DNA of 64,000 nucleotides from Croceifilum oryzae (GTDB lineage Bacteria > Bacillota > Bacilli > Thermoactinomycetales > Thermoactinomycetaceae): the NCBI RefSeq assembly GCF_030814315.1, contig NZ_JAUSUV010000004.1, forward strand, positions 1-64,000, written 5' to 3'. Below, piece by piece: positions 10,901 to 18,265 of the stretch (its first letter is position 1; every line of letters begins with the position of its first letter). The position numbers and the translations under genes are program-made. The notes under the pieces are model-generated. The model was not told the DNA's origin. It made no database searches and worked only from the letters and a program-made list of their open reading frames with translations.

Positions 10901-13316
10901 GCTGAAAAGGAATGTGGACGAAGGGCTACAGAACAAAGGCAGTTCCATAGATGCCGAGCGAAAACAGTTTGAGTACTCCTACGATATCAATGACAACATC
11001 ATTTCTATGAAGGACTCTAGTAGTAACAAGAAGGTGGATGAATACCGTACCTCTTACACTCCTCTGAATCAAGTGAAGGAAGTACAAGAAGTCGTGGACG
11101 GCATCGTGAAACGAAGTATCCAGTATGATTACGATGTCCACGGTAACTTGCTTAAGCAGGAGTATTCGAATAGCATCTCGGAATACAGTTACAATGGCTT
11201 GGATCAAGTCACACAGTTCTCACAAAAGAAATCGGCTCAGGATAACAAACCTCAAGTGTACGGTTTTCAATATACTGTGAGCGGAAAAACCAAACAAGAA
11301 ACAAAGCCAAACGGAATCGTAACCGATTATCAATACAATCCAGACGGATCTGTCGCGCAATGGGAATCCAAGAAAACAAACGGAACTTCCCTGCAAAAAC
11401 ATGTTTATGAATACGACTTGCATGGAAATCCCGTCAAAGATATTTATGCGGGTCTCGATGCGAACAACAAGCCAATCAACAACACATACGCGTACACATA
11501 CGACCCGCGAGATCGTCTAGTCCGCTATGATAAATCGGGAACTCAATCTTCCACAGAAGAATATGTCCTCGACGCAAATAGCAATCTATTGCAAAAAACA
11601 AGAGACGGAGTACTTTCTACCTTTAAATACGATAAAAACCGTCTCATTGAGGAAACGGAAGCAGGGCTTACATCGAAGTACATCTATGATGCCATGGGTC
11701 GAATCGATAAAATCACCACGGGTGGTAAGGATAAAGAAACCTTTGCCTATGACCAATTTGATCGAACCATCGAGCATACGAAGCTGGACAAAGATAATGT
11801 TACGACTATTAAGTCCCGTTTCACCTATGATCCACTTGATCGTACTACATCAAAAGTAGAGAAGGCGGGTACGGCGAACGAGAAAACCACCGCTTTTAAC
11901 TATCTAGGCAATACCGATCAAGTACTCTCTGAAGAAGTGGCAGGCAAGGTTACCCAGTCCTATTCATACTCTGCATGGGGCCAACGACTAACCATGCTGA
12001 AGGAAGATACGAAAGAACTTTCCTACTTCGAATCAGGCAACAACGGTGTCGAGATGCTGACGGATGAGAAAGGAAATATCCGTGCCACTTATGGTTTTAC
12101 CCCATATGGGGAAGACGATAAAGACATGTTTACGGGTGTCGATAAACCTGACCCAACGAAACCTAATCAAGATGCGTACAACTCGTATCGCTATGAAGGC
12201 AAGCGTTGGGACTCGAATACACAGTCTTACGATCTCGGATTCCGTGACTACCGACCCGGAGAAGGACGATTCCTAACCAGCGATTCTTACAACGATGCAG
12301 GTGCTCATCTCGCCCTCATGATGGATACTGGAAACTACAACCTATACGGTTACACGGGTGGAAATCCGATTTCCAATAGCGATCCAGATGGTCACGCATG
12401 GTGGAATAATTGGAATGATTTCAAAGCAGGTGTTTCATCTGCCGCCTCTGCCGTCGTATCCACCGTATCTACCTACGCTCAGAAGGCATATACTGCGGTC
12501 AAAGAGGTAGCGAAGAGTGCTTATAATGCAGGGAAAAAATTCGTCAAAAAGGTAGTCGCTCCGATTAAACGAGCCATCAAAAAGGTCTACAACAAGGTAA
12601 AAAAAGCCGTCAAGAAAGTTGTGAGCTACACTAAGAAGGCGGTGAAGAAGGCCAAGAGTGCCATTAAGTCTGTCACCAAGCCCAAACCCAAATCGGCTAC
12701 CAGTAGTAAGCCTTCGTCTTGGGTGTCTGCTTTACGAGAAACCGCTTCATGGGTAGTAGCCGAAACCCCGATTTTAAGTAGTGTCAATGATGCTGTAGTT
12801 CTCATTGCAGGGCATGATTTCATTACGGGTGAAGATGTTCCACGTCTTTACGGAGCGATTGGTCTTTTCTCTCCGATTAGCTCTAAAGAAGCAAGACTGG
12901 GTGGAAAGATGGTTGAAGCTGCTTCCGATCAGATTGGTGGTATGTATAGAAGAGCCGCAAATACAGGGGCATTTGCTGGTCTTGCAGAACCTATGCAGAA
13001 AAAGAATGTTATGAAAGTTGCTAAAGAAGCAGGTATTGGCTTAGATGGCATCAAAGTAAAAATTGTAAGAGATTCAAGCTTAATAAATAGAGGAGTGTTC
13101 GGGTGGGCTAATCCGAATGGAAAGGAAATCCAATTGTATCCATTAGCGTTTTCTGATAAAGAAAATTTGATTAAAACTTTAGGGCATGAAAGAATGCATA
13201 TATATCAAGCCCGAGTTTTTGGAGAGGCAAAAGATCAGAAAATGTTAATGGATTTTGAGAAAGCTGCCTATGGTTCAGAAGATATGTGGTGGAACTATGC
13301 GAGAAAGAAGAGATGA
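4944..13316 (+). CDS. WapA-like RHS/YD-repeat polymorphic toxin with metallopeptidase-like tip
   Basis: This 2790-residue secreted protein starts with a signal peptide (Lys/Arg-rich start, hydrophobic core to about residue 33). Two DNRLRE-like surface domains follow (about 330-670 and 785-960), with an FN3-like segment between them (about 675-785). RHS/YD repeats run from about 1130 to 2410 and end in the RHS core (YRYEGKRWDSN to PISNSDPDGH, about 2414-2485). This core marks the border of the variable tip. The tip has a Lys/Ala-rich linker (about 2506-2592), a pre-toxin-like helical segment, and a C-terminal domain with TLGHERMHIYQ. In it H2748-E-R-M-H2752 fits a HExxH zinc-peptidase motif, with acidic residues in FEKAAYGSED as possible third ligands. 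Family knowledge: such proteins kill neighbouring cells by contact (WapA). The peptidase activity of the tip is inferred. The stop overlaps the putative immunity gene. Confidence 0.9.
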   Translation: MRKKKRMFLRRMLLMVLSFFIFFGTAFPTSTHAADFANTTYKTAEWVFLSAYMSVKDSWNKMTDGWTVATEKSNGSKELTENKQSLPVKETIPKGKKVNDPKRVKELVEQRKINAKFYELSDGRIEAEISSDPVHYRDSDGKLQDIQNDISKAKQKGYVYSNEKNQFKTHFSDRANELVKITSGKHAISMGLKNPDKSKVAPTVKGNMISFPDVWNKSKIEYQTENSKVKERIVLNEKPESNVFDFVLEMGDLEPKLQSDGSVLFVDKGDVGVFKIPKPFMYDSKKEEDSPYGYAWSHDVKQEIVQVDGKNILRVTANKEWLNDEKRVMPLTIDPTLEIQPTPGNGAQSSKDTMINSSSPTTNYNDNWRLSVGADSSQTSRSLVKFDTSVIPSGSKVDFAQVQLYYDQNFCSGCKDTDQDVTFSLHRVLQDWNPSEATWKEAKKGEAWKTPGGTFRSDVEASTYVIDNTDSTGITKNGTWNLSSNVSGGVNGSYHAAQPNDKSATNTFTWKPYLNESGTYNVAASNVKASDRATSAPYNITHNGGTSKVYLNQRTANTGYQWLGQFRFATGDSHSITLSNYDSNKKVDGAVIADAIRFTKVAEVDKSANVNNRWHDYTARDLVQSWVDGSQENYGVLIKAKDESKKVGGIRYTASQNFDENSIRPKLKVVYGKPSVLLAEPTKIYANGAELKWTKYIRTDFVEYQIHRSTNQSFTPDETTLVAPIPNQNTLTFTDTTATPTPAYSSDPFGRAYFYQIAVKTVDGTIVPSTTQLVRLPKSGMAIQILQNAIDTTISSEHKSTSFNYLDEKGNPWASVGNNSATFGNTRSLYKFDLSSIPNTAKVVDADFSLWSWQRDSVGSKHATYNAHYLWKDFESVPKTTWNSHNDAFHHSVLDYVTNVTNDPKWLNWDVTTAAERWVKDGSSNRGLMIRHSDEGSKTAKEKLLTVSSEMTLAPQLKPKLKVVYIDKKAANSYYSPKTPTTMKAGETYPVEMTLSNPTDTAWSGSTDSLGCHWALPNGTDRTTEDNCVGAEFKPIDAEGNESVATVNIPPGDTITVRGRVKAPAISQPNKLREGLILQWDLKLNGTWLSKSKDPIPTLNQFVMVEDPNGGKDLGVDQNHASTDGKTSGTGINLYRGNASFSYAAFENPSRGDFSTSVNLTYNSLDTSDSPIGVGWSLDTSSFVRLGASLGDQVYTDKQDKITRGSMDLMDSDGTNHTFTWDEKAKEFKSQPGDELYLQYLSGGASSRKWIVTEPDRTQYYFDDKGYLVEATDQNGNNLRYTYEEKSVNNKPIKLLRYVTDSQNRQTLTIEYNDNHKVSKIKALQPTATETPQRVIEFTYDASNRLTKFVDGVGTNIAKTYEFVYDLLSTNVINQIKDPRGNVTKIDYYTDGDNKHRVSKMSNKKDEVMLYTYNDKERTETDLKGNSTKYLMDDKGDPVKVTDAKGNVTEFKYDQNHNMTWKKDPNGGITTWTYDELGNVLTTTDPVNNAISDESKRKSTRYDYQYSLNKHVAELIKTTTPEGRFTKTTYDEVGNVVSVEDTEGNKTTTAYHGNSGLVKSVTDSNGKVTTYGDPSATDFGYDANGEAKKETDALGNTTVTQYDDFGNVIKVTDPKGSIATFTFDVFGRPLESKMSKDQAKGEFITTPAPIYDANDNVVEKLSPTGAKFVYKYDEYDRLVEEIEPKDHPSDPERKTTYFYDELGNLIKEVEPKGNLTDDPNDYTTTHTYNELNQLIAVTNSQGHKITYEYDKIGNQTKVTQPKGNQTADNPNDYVVTTMYDLNNRPIKVTDADGKSIETVYDADGKTVQTKDKEGNVHKVSYNIRGLVAEEQSPQKAGVTRTTRYTYDKMGNVIQVDPPRGTATPYADDFVQKKTYDDLGRVKEVIFPRDPNSSNPRFKEEQRIMYKYDSVGNVIEVSTPPSEGQTERNISTFTYFDNGLLKTVTDVWGVTTKYDYNQIGNQVERIVTSSDGKVERKMTWDYFPDGKLKRNVDEGLQNKGSSIDAERKQFEYSYDINDNIISMKDSSSNKKVDEYRTSYTPLNQVKEVQEVVDGIVKRSIQYDYDVHGNLLKQEYSNSISEYSYNGLDQVTQFSQKKSAQDNKPQVYGFQYTVSGKTKQETKPNGIVTDYQYNPDGSVAQWESKKTNGTSLQKHVYEYDLHGNPVKDIYAGLDANNKPINNTYAYTYDPRDRLVRYDKSGTQSSTEEYVLDANSNLLQKTRDGVLSTFKYDKNRLIEETEAGLTSKYIYDAMGRIDKITTGGKDKETFAYDQFDRTIEHTKLDKDNVTTIKSRFTYDPLDRTTSKVEKAGTANEKTTAFNYLGNTDQVLSEEVAGKVTQSYSYSAWGQRLTMLKEDTKELSYFESGNNGVEMLTDEKGNIRATYGFTPYGEDDKDMFTGVDKPDPTKPNQDAYNSYRYEGKRWDSNTQSYDLGFRDYRPGEGRFLTSDSYNDAGAHLALMMDTGNYNLYGYTGGNPISNSDPDGHAWWNNWNDFKAGVSSAASAVVSTVSTYAQKAYTAVKEVAKSAYNAGKKFVKKVVAPIKRAIKKVYNKVKKAVKKVVSYTKKAVKKAKSAIKSVTKPKPKSATSSKPSSWVSALRETASWVVAETPILSSVNDAVVLIAGHDFITGEDVPRLYGAIGLFSPISSKEARLGGKMVEAASDQIGGMYRRAANTGAFAGLAEPMQKKNVMKVAKEAGIGLDGIKVKIVRDSSLINRGVFGWANPNGKEIQLYPLAFSDKENLIKTLGHERMHIYQARVFGEAKDQKMLMDFEKAAYGSEDMWWNYARKKR

Positions 13317-13588
13317 TTTTTATGTTACCTCGAGGTTGGAAAAAACTGTTGTTAAATCTACAAAATAAGGAACAGGTATTATGTCCTAATTGCTGTTCTT
13401 CAAAGGTTGAATATATTTATGTTGGTGATCTTAAAAAGAGAGTTGGTTTCCAACTGGTTTGGTGTAATTCTTGTAAGCAAGGTATTCGGCTCTCTCGTGT
13501 TTTAATTCCTAATGATGAAGATATGTTATCGTTCGATGATGAAGATGAATTTTCAAAGAGAGTTCCGGAATTTAAGGTTTTAAATTAA
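13313..13588 (+). CDS. Probable immunity protein for the RHS toxin (double CxxC)
   Basis: The 91-residue protein starts at the ATG at 13313, whose ATGA overlaps the toxin stop, with a GAAAGAAGAG ribosome-binding site just before it. It contains CPNC (about residues 23-26) and CNSC (about 50-53), a zinc-ribbon-like pair, and an acidic C-terminal part (NDEDMLSFDDEDEF). It has no signal peptide, as expected for a cytoplasmic immunity protein. Overlap with the toxin tip, small size and acidity are the classical marks of a polymorphic-toxin immunity gene. The assignment is by position; I cannot name its Imm family. A terminator follows directly, so toxin and immunity form one unit. Confidence 0.7.
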   Translation: MIFMLPRGWKKLLLNLQNKEQVLCPNCCSSKVEYIYVGDLKKRVGFQLVWCNSCKQGIRLSRVLIPNDEDMLSFDDEDEFSKRVPEFKVLN

Positions 13589-13595
13589 TATCGTA

Positions 13596-13637
13596 AAGCT
13601 CCTTGCATTTTATTCAATGTAAGGGGCTTTATTTTTT
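13596..13637 (+). terminator. Terminator of the toxin-immunity unit
   Basis: AAAGCTCCTTGCATT pairs with AATGTAAGGGGCTTT around a short loop and is followed by ATTTTTT. It ends the toxin/immunity transcript and separates it from the orphan cassette behind. Confidence 0.8.
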
Positions 13638-13640
13638 CAG

Positions 13641-13952
13641 ATGGGAATTAACAAATCCATCGAGGATATTCAAGTCGGCGATAAAGTCTTGTCCAAAGAT
13701 GATAAGACTGGGAAAATGGAATATAAGAAAGTAACTCAACTCTTTAAGCGTGAAGTGGACAAGATTTATACGGTTCATGTTGGTAAAGAAAAAATTGAAA
13801 CTACAGCCGAGCATCCATTTTGGGTGATAGGTAAGGGTTGGATGAAAGCTGGTGACCTTCAAGCAGGAGATTTACTAGAAGACGAGAATGGACTAGGTAT
13901 TCCTGTTGAGAAGGTAACTGTGAAGGAAGAACGAACCACCGTCTCCAACTAG
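13641..13952 (+). pseudogene. Orphan HINT-domain fragment of an RHS tip cassette
   Basis: The 103-residue frame encodes the middle of a polymorphic-toxin HINT (intein-like) domain: SIEDIQVGDKVLSKDD, the TTAEHPFWV block with the conserved His, and a KAGDLQAGD block. The usual start with the nucleophilic Cys is missing, and so is the end (normally after the TTVYNF-like strand; here TTVSN then stop). No ribosome-binding site is visible, and a terminator lies immediately upstream. It is most likely a silent, partly lost alternative tip cassette of the RHS gene, a common arrangement behind such toxins. Expression as a protein is unlikely. Confidence 0.75.
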
Positions 13953-14425
13953 GGGATTTAAGCCAACAGATTTATGATCGTTACAGTCAGAAGGAAGAGA
14001 ATCCTTGGCATATATATACTGCACCCGATAAATTTCAATATCGGCTACAATCCAATCAATCTCTATTCTTTATTGGCTCGTTTATTAGCATTGTCTTTTT
14101 TATGGCTGCTGTTAGTTTCATCTATTTTCGAGTTTTTGTGTATATCCAATCAGACAGAGATCAATATCGCAAATTAATCAAAATCGGACTTAAGCGGAGT
14201 GAGATCAAAAAAATTGTTACACAACAACTGATTTTACTATTTTTCTTACCGTTTGTGGTGGCTTCGTCACATGCTCTGGTCATACTATCTACATGGAACC
14301 AAATAGAAATAAAAGCTACCCAGTTAACTCAATCACTCCAAGTAATATCCATCTTTTTGATGATTCAGTCGATCTATTTTTTATGGATTCGTTCGAAGTA
14401 TATTCGGTCTATTTTTCATGTATAG
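13949..14425 (+). pseudogene. 3' fragment of a BceB-type ABC permease gene
   Basis: The frame is open from the end of the HINT fragment to the stop at 14423-14425, without its own start. It encodes LGDLSQQIYDRY, then a transmembrane helix (LFFIGSFISIVFFMAAVSFI), the YRKLIKIGLKRSEIKKIVTQ loop, and two more helices. This is the pattern of the last part of FtsX-like permeases (compare SKIGLTAKEMNRSSTIQMA in the permease at 15468). The missing first three quarters and direct abutment to the HINT fragment show that the toxin cassette region joined into, or deleted into, an older permease gene. A rescue start at 14102 would give only 107 residues. Confidence 0.75.
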
Positions 14426-14620
14426 AGTCCTCTTACTCCTAAATTATTTGGATAGCTTCTTTGGTTTTGGTGTTAAGCCCTCTTGTACCAAACAAATATA
14501 TAGTGTTTACATTTTTTTCTATCTATATGGCCGTTTTTGGACTTATCTCGGACTTACCCCATTATTTACTGTAATCTATCAACTGCTTTTCTCTCTTTAA
14601 AATTATTAACTCGAGAAATC

Positions 14621-14634
14621 TTACATTTATGTAA
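14621..14634 (+). promoter_or_regulatory. BceR-like operator
   Basis: TTACATTTATGTAA matches the published BceR-type binding pattern TNACA-N4-TGTAA exactly. It lies 6 bases before the -35 box of the ABC operon, the normal activator position. No bceRS-like two-component genes occur in the window, so the regulator would act from elsewhere. Confidence 0.7.
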
Positions 14635-14640
14635 GCTAAA

Positions 14641-14670
14641 TTGTAAGCTAAAACAATTTGTGTGTAGGAT
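14641..14670 (+). promoter_or_regulatory. Promoter of the Bce-type ABC operon
   Basis: TTGTAA (14641-14646) and TAGGAT (14665-14670) are separated by 18 bases. The weak boxes suit a promoter that depends on the activator bound at 14621-14634. The ATPase gene starts 53 bases downstream of the -10. Confidence 0.5.
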
Positions 14671-14722
14671 CTCACCTGCTAAACTAATCCCATAACCTGA
14701 TAGCAGAGAGGGATTACAGCAA

Positions 14723-15493
14723 ATGGATATGTTGCAAGTAGAACATCTAACGAAATTTTATACTGGAAAAGTTACGCATAAAGCTCTATCCGATATCAAT
14801 CTAACCATTGAAAAAGGAGAATTTGTCGGGATCATGGGGCCATCGGGGAGCGGGAAGACCACTCTGCTTAACATGGTATCCACAATCGATACCCCAACAT
14901 CGGGTGAGATCTATATTAATGGAAAGCAACCGCTTCGCTTAAAGAAAAGTGATCTTTCTATCTTTCGTCGACGTGAATTAGGATTTGTCTTCCAAGACTT
15001 TAATCTATTAGACACCTTAACGATTGCCGAAAATATTGTCTTACCTCTTACCTTAGATAAAAAAAGCATCCGAGAAATGGATCAAAAGCTACAGGAAGTA
15101 GCGGAAAAGTTAGGCATTACTGAGATATTAAAGAAACGGACCTATGAGGTGTCCGGAGGTCAAAAGCAACGAGCAGCCATTGCCCGTGCCATCATTCACT
15201 CTCCATCGCTATTACTAGCCGATGAACCCACCGGAAATCTAGATTCGAAGTCAGCTCGTACGGTGATGGAGATGATGGAGTCAATCAATCAAGAGGATCA
15301 AACGACTACCATGCTCGTTACCCATGATGCACAAGCGGCTAGTTATTGCCATCGCGTCGTTTTCATTAAAGACGGGCAGCTCGTTAACCAAATTTATAAA
15401 GGGGAGAATCGACAAACTTTTTTCCAAGAAATCATTGATATGTTGTCGTTGCTAGGGGGAAATGCACATGAACTTTCGTCAATTCGCGTTTAA
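14723..15493 (+). CDS. Bce-type ABC transporter ATP-binding protein
   Basis: The 256-residue ATPase has every ABC motif: Walker A GPSGSGKTT (about residue 38), Q-loop FVFQDFNLL, signature VSGGQKQRAAIARA (about 140), Walker B LLLADEPTGNLD and a switch His in VTHD. It belongs to the MacB/LolD/BceA group. It pairs with the FtsX-like permease that overlaps its 3' end. Family knowledge: such modules sense and remove cell-wall-active peptides such as bacitracin together with a histidine kinase. The ATG at 14723 has AGAGAGGGA upstream. A BceR-like operator and promoter precede it. Confidence 0.9.
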   Translation: MDMLQVEHLTKFYTGKVTHKALSDINLTIEKGEFVGIMGPSGSGKTTLLNMVSTIDTPTSGEIYINGKQPLRLKKSDLSIFRRRELGFVFQDFNLLDTLTIAENIVLPLTLDKKSIREMDQKLQEVAEKLGITEILKKRTYEVSGGQKQRAAIARAIIHSPSLLLADEPTGNLDSKSARTVMEMMESINQEDQTTTMLVTHDAQAASYCHRVVFIKDGQLVNQIYKGENRQTFFQEIIDMLSLLGGNAHELSSIRV

Positions 15494-17423
15494 TAATGTC
15501 AAACGAAACCTACGTGCATACTCCGCGTACTTTCTAAGCAGTGCTTTTGCAGTGATGATCTTCTTCACTTACGCGATGTTTATCTTTCATCCTGAGTTAG
15601 AGAAGCTCATACCCGGACCCACAACAAAAGATACCATGAAAGTCGCTGAATATATGATTTTTATCGTGGCATTTCTGTTCGTGCTTTATTCGATCAGTGC
15701 CTTTTTAAAAGCACGGAAGAAAGAATTTGGCATACTTACGATACATGGTGCCAAAGGTAGTCAGATCAATACTCTGATTATATTGGAGAATATGATCATT
15801 GGCGTAGCAGCTATTTTAACAGGAATGGGTAGTGGCGCTTTACTTGCCAAAGGCTTTTTTATTCTAGCTGCAAGCATGTTGGAGATGAAAGAGCAACTCC
15901 CACTCTATCCACCATGGGAAGCGATAGGGCTCACAAGTGCTGCTTTCTTAGGACTATTTATTTTTATTTCCTTATTAACTCCATTTATGATGCGGAAAAA
16001 GAGAGTGTTAGAGTTGTTGCTTGGCTCTAATCAACACAAATCTGAGCCAACTACCTCTATTTTCTTATCACTATTATCGATCTTTTGTTTCATCTGTGTA
16101 ATTTGGTTCATGAAGCAAGATGTGAATCGATTAAACATGATTATTATTATGCTACTCGGATTAATCGGAACCTACTTCTTCTTTTCACAGCTAAGTGTGT
16201 TCTTGGTTCGACTACTAAAGAAAAATCGTCGCTTCTTCTGGCGGAAAATCAATCTAATCTGGCTGTCTGAAATGGCATATAAGATGAAAGATAATGCTCG
16301 CATGTTTTTTATGGTTACCATTTTGATTACGATGGCTTGTAGCTTTTCCGGAATCGTCCTTGCTTTCCAACAACAAAGCGCAGAAAAGTTTACGGAAAAT
16401 CCATTTGCATTTACGTACAACCCATCTGAAAAAGCCGGAGATAAATGGAAAGCCGAAGTTGGCAAGGTTGATCAAGAATTGGATCAAGTAGGTGTGAAGT
16501 TTGAAAAAATAATGATCAACAAAATCTATTTTAAATTCAAAGAAACAGAGACTTCAATCATGAAGGAATCTGACTACAATCAGTTGATGCGTGTACACAA
16601 ATTAGAAAAAATAAAGAATCTCAAAGACAACGAAGCCATTATGGTCACTTCTCCTGATAACCAGATTGATGAACGGATCAAAGAGGAGATTGAAAGCCAA
16701 CGAAAACTCAAACAACTAACTTTGAAAGAAAAAAATCATCTGCTTACTGTAGAGCAGAAGGAAAATATGCTTTTCGATGCTGGAATGCTCGTGGTTTCCG
16801 ATGCTACTTATCAGCAATTAAAGCAAGTAGCCTTACAAGCAGATTCCAAGAAACAAGATCTCGAGATTTCCAGTATTAACTATTTCGTTCCAGACTGGCC
16901 TAGTGACCGTCTTCCTACTGCTAGTTCACTTGAAGTGAAAGTAGGTTCGAAATTGGATAAAGCGATTAACAGTGAAAATGAGTCTGGGGAATCTATTGGA
17001 TTCCTACAAAGTCGAGGATCAGAGTATTTCGGATCAAAGCAAGCGACTCAAGTCTACATGTTTATTGGTATTTTTATCGCGGCTGTCTTCACTGTTTCCA
17101 TCGCAAGCTTCCTATACTTCAAGTTTTATACTGACTTAAATCAGGATCAACGGATTTATAACAGATTATCCAAAATCGGTTTAACTGCCAAGGAAATGAA
17201 CCGATCGTCGACGATCCAGATGGCCAGTCTGTTCTTTATCCCACTTATTGTAGCGGGACTACAGTCTTTGATTAGCTTGTCGATGTTGAATCATTCGTTA
17301 GGCTTTAACACTCTGTATACACCTGTACTTACAGCCATTGGCGCTTTTGTTGCCTTACAATTCATCCAGTTTTTGATCGTCAGATACCTGTACTTGCGTC
17401 AATTGAAACGAGTCATGGTATAA
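15468..17423 (+). CDS. Bce-type ABC transporter permease (first copy)
   Basis: The 651-residue FtsX/BceB-family permease begins with the family-typical MNFRQFAFNNVKRNLRAY. It has about ten transmembrane helices and a large extracellular domain of roughly 220 residues (about residues 300-530) between helices 7 and 8, the feature that senses the peptide in this family. I start it at the ATG at 15468, 7 bases after AGGGGGA; the ATG two codons upstream sits too close. It overlaps the ATPase gene by 26 bases. It is about 44% longer than plain FtsX domains, as expected for BceB. The peptide it recognises cannot be read from the sequence. Confidence 0.9.
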   Translation: MNFRQFAFNNVKRNLRAYSAYFLSSAFAVMIFFTYAMFIFHPELEKLIPGPTTKDTMKVAEYMIFIVAFLFVLYSISAFLKARKKEFGILTIHGAKGSQINTLIILENMIIGVAAILTGMGSGALLAKGFFILAASMLEMKEQLPLYPPWEAIGLTSAAFLGLFIFISLLTPFMMRKKRVLELLLGSNQHKSEPTTSIFLSLLSIFCFICVIWFMKQDVNRLNMIIIMLLGLIGTYFFFSQLSVFLVRLLKKNRRFFWRKINLIWLSEMAYKMKDNARMFFMVTILITMACSFSGIVLAFQQQSAEKFTENPFAFTYNPSEKAGDKWKAEVGKVDQELDQVGVKFEKIMINKIYFKFKETETSIMKESDYNQLMRVHKLEKIKNLKDNEAIMVTSPDNQIDERIKEEIESQRKLKQLTLKEKNHLLTVEQKENMLFDAGMLVVSDATYQQLKQVALQADSKKQDLEISSINYFVPDWPSDRLPTASSLEVKVGSKLDKAINSENESGESIGFLQSRGSEYFGSKQATQVYMFIGIFIAAVFTVSIASFLYFKFYTDLNQDQRIYNRLSKIGLTAKEMNRSSTIQMASLFFIPLIVAGLQSLISLSMLNHSLGFNTLYTPVLTAIGAFVALQFIQFLIVRYLYLRQLKRVMV

Positions 17424-17454
17424 CATTCTATAAAAAATGAAGGAGCAAACACTC

Positions 17455-18096
17455 ATGAAAAAAATTGTAACGATAGGTAGTATTACTGTTGTCGCCGCCA
17501 TACTGCTCACCTATTTCTTCTTTAAGCCAGAACTTCTCCATTACTTTGGTCGTCCCAATGGTGCTATTGTGTTAGGCGAGAAAGAAGAAGTACAAAAAAC
17601 GTTATCCGATGTTAAAAGTAAGATTTCTGCCCAAGAGAACTACACTTTGAAAGAAAGTAAGATAAATGATAAAAAAGTTTTGTTCCTCTCCAAGACTACT
17701 GCGGAGGCATTGAATAAGAGAGGATTAATGAACACTGTTAAACGAGTGAAAGGACCTAAAGGATTGGAAATAGAAAAGTTGATTACGTTACCAGCAGTTC
17801 CAACAGGAAAAGGAATTCTCTTTGCCAGAGAAGATTTGAAAGAAGGGGCTACCAAAAGTGTAGAGTCCGAACAGAAATTGATTACCGAATATAAGGGAGA
17901 CACGATTATTGGTGAAGGAAGCCGCTTTCCAGGAGAGAATTCCTACGTTATGGTGAGTGATGATATCTTTGCCTCGATCAAAGCGCCAGAGAAACAACTC
18001 ACTGTACTTTTAGCTGACGTAGAGAATGGTAAAAGTTTGATAAAGCTCTCGGATACAATCGATTATATCAATGCTTCTCTGAAACCTTGGAAGTAA
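17455..18096 (+). CDS. Membrane-anchored accessory protein of the Bce locus
   Basis: The 213-residue product starts at the ATG at 17455, 9 bases after AAGGAG; an upstream in-frame ATG at 17437 overlaps that site and is less likely. It has an uncleaved-looking signal anchor (about residues 3-23) followed by a Lys/Glu-rich extracytoplasmic domain. No lipobox Cys is seen. It follows the permease by 31 bases and is probably co-transcribed. I do not recognise a family; position suggests a helper of the transporter or a peptide-binding protein. Confidence 0.65.
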   Translation: MKKIVTIGSITVVAAILLTYFFFKPELLHYFGRPNGAIVLGEKEEVQKTLSDVKSKISAQENYTLKESKINDKKVLFLSKTTAEALNKRGLMNTVKRVKGPKGLEIEKLITLPAVPTGKGILFAREDLKEGATKSVESEQKLITEYKGDTIIGEGSRFPGENSYVMVSDDIFASIKAPEKQLTVLLADVENGKSLIKLSDTIDYINASLKPWK

Positions 18097-18111
18097 TGAA
18101 TCCCGTATCAC

Positions 18112-18154
18112 AACTAACCGACTACCTATACATTTATGGGATAGTCGGTTAGTT
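18112..18154 (+). terminator. Long inverted repeat, possible terminator
   Basis: AACTAACCGACTA (18112-18124) and TAGTCGGTTAGTT (18142-18154) are a perfect 13-bp inverted repeat, and the inner bases CCTATA/TATGGG extend it partly. It lies 16 bases after the accessory gene. There is no U-tract behind it, so it may also be an mRNA-stabilising hairpin or a trace of an element. Confidence 0.5.
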
Positions 18155-18182
18155 AACATAGTAACAGGGAGTATCGCAGAAA

Positions 18183-18265
18183 ATGGACATATTAAAATTA
18201 GATTGTGATCGACATACGTTTGTCTAATAAATGATTGACAGATCGTTATTTAGGGAGGGAAGCGC
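18183..18265 (+). pseudogene. Deletion scar of a second BceA-type ATPase gene
   Basis: The bases around ATGGACATATTAAAATTAGA (18183) match the start region of the first ATPase (ATGGATATGTTGCAAGTAGA at 14723), including the preceding leader (CAGGGAG/CAGAGAG). The bases from about 18234 (ATTGACAGATCG to GGGAGGGA) resemble the 3' end of that gene just before its permease. The 740-odd bases between are gone, leaving about 14 codons and a stop. The second permease therefore has lost its own ATPase. Confidence 0.7.

Noticed and set aside
14418-14600. 60-residue hydrophobic ORF after the permease fragment
   Set aside because: It has no ribosome-binding site and no family resemblance, and hydrophobic frames are frequent in AT-rich DNA.
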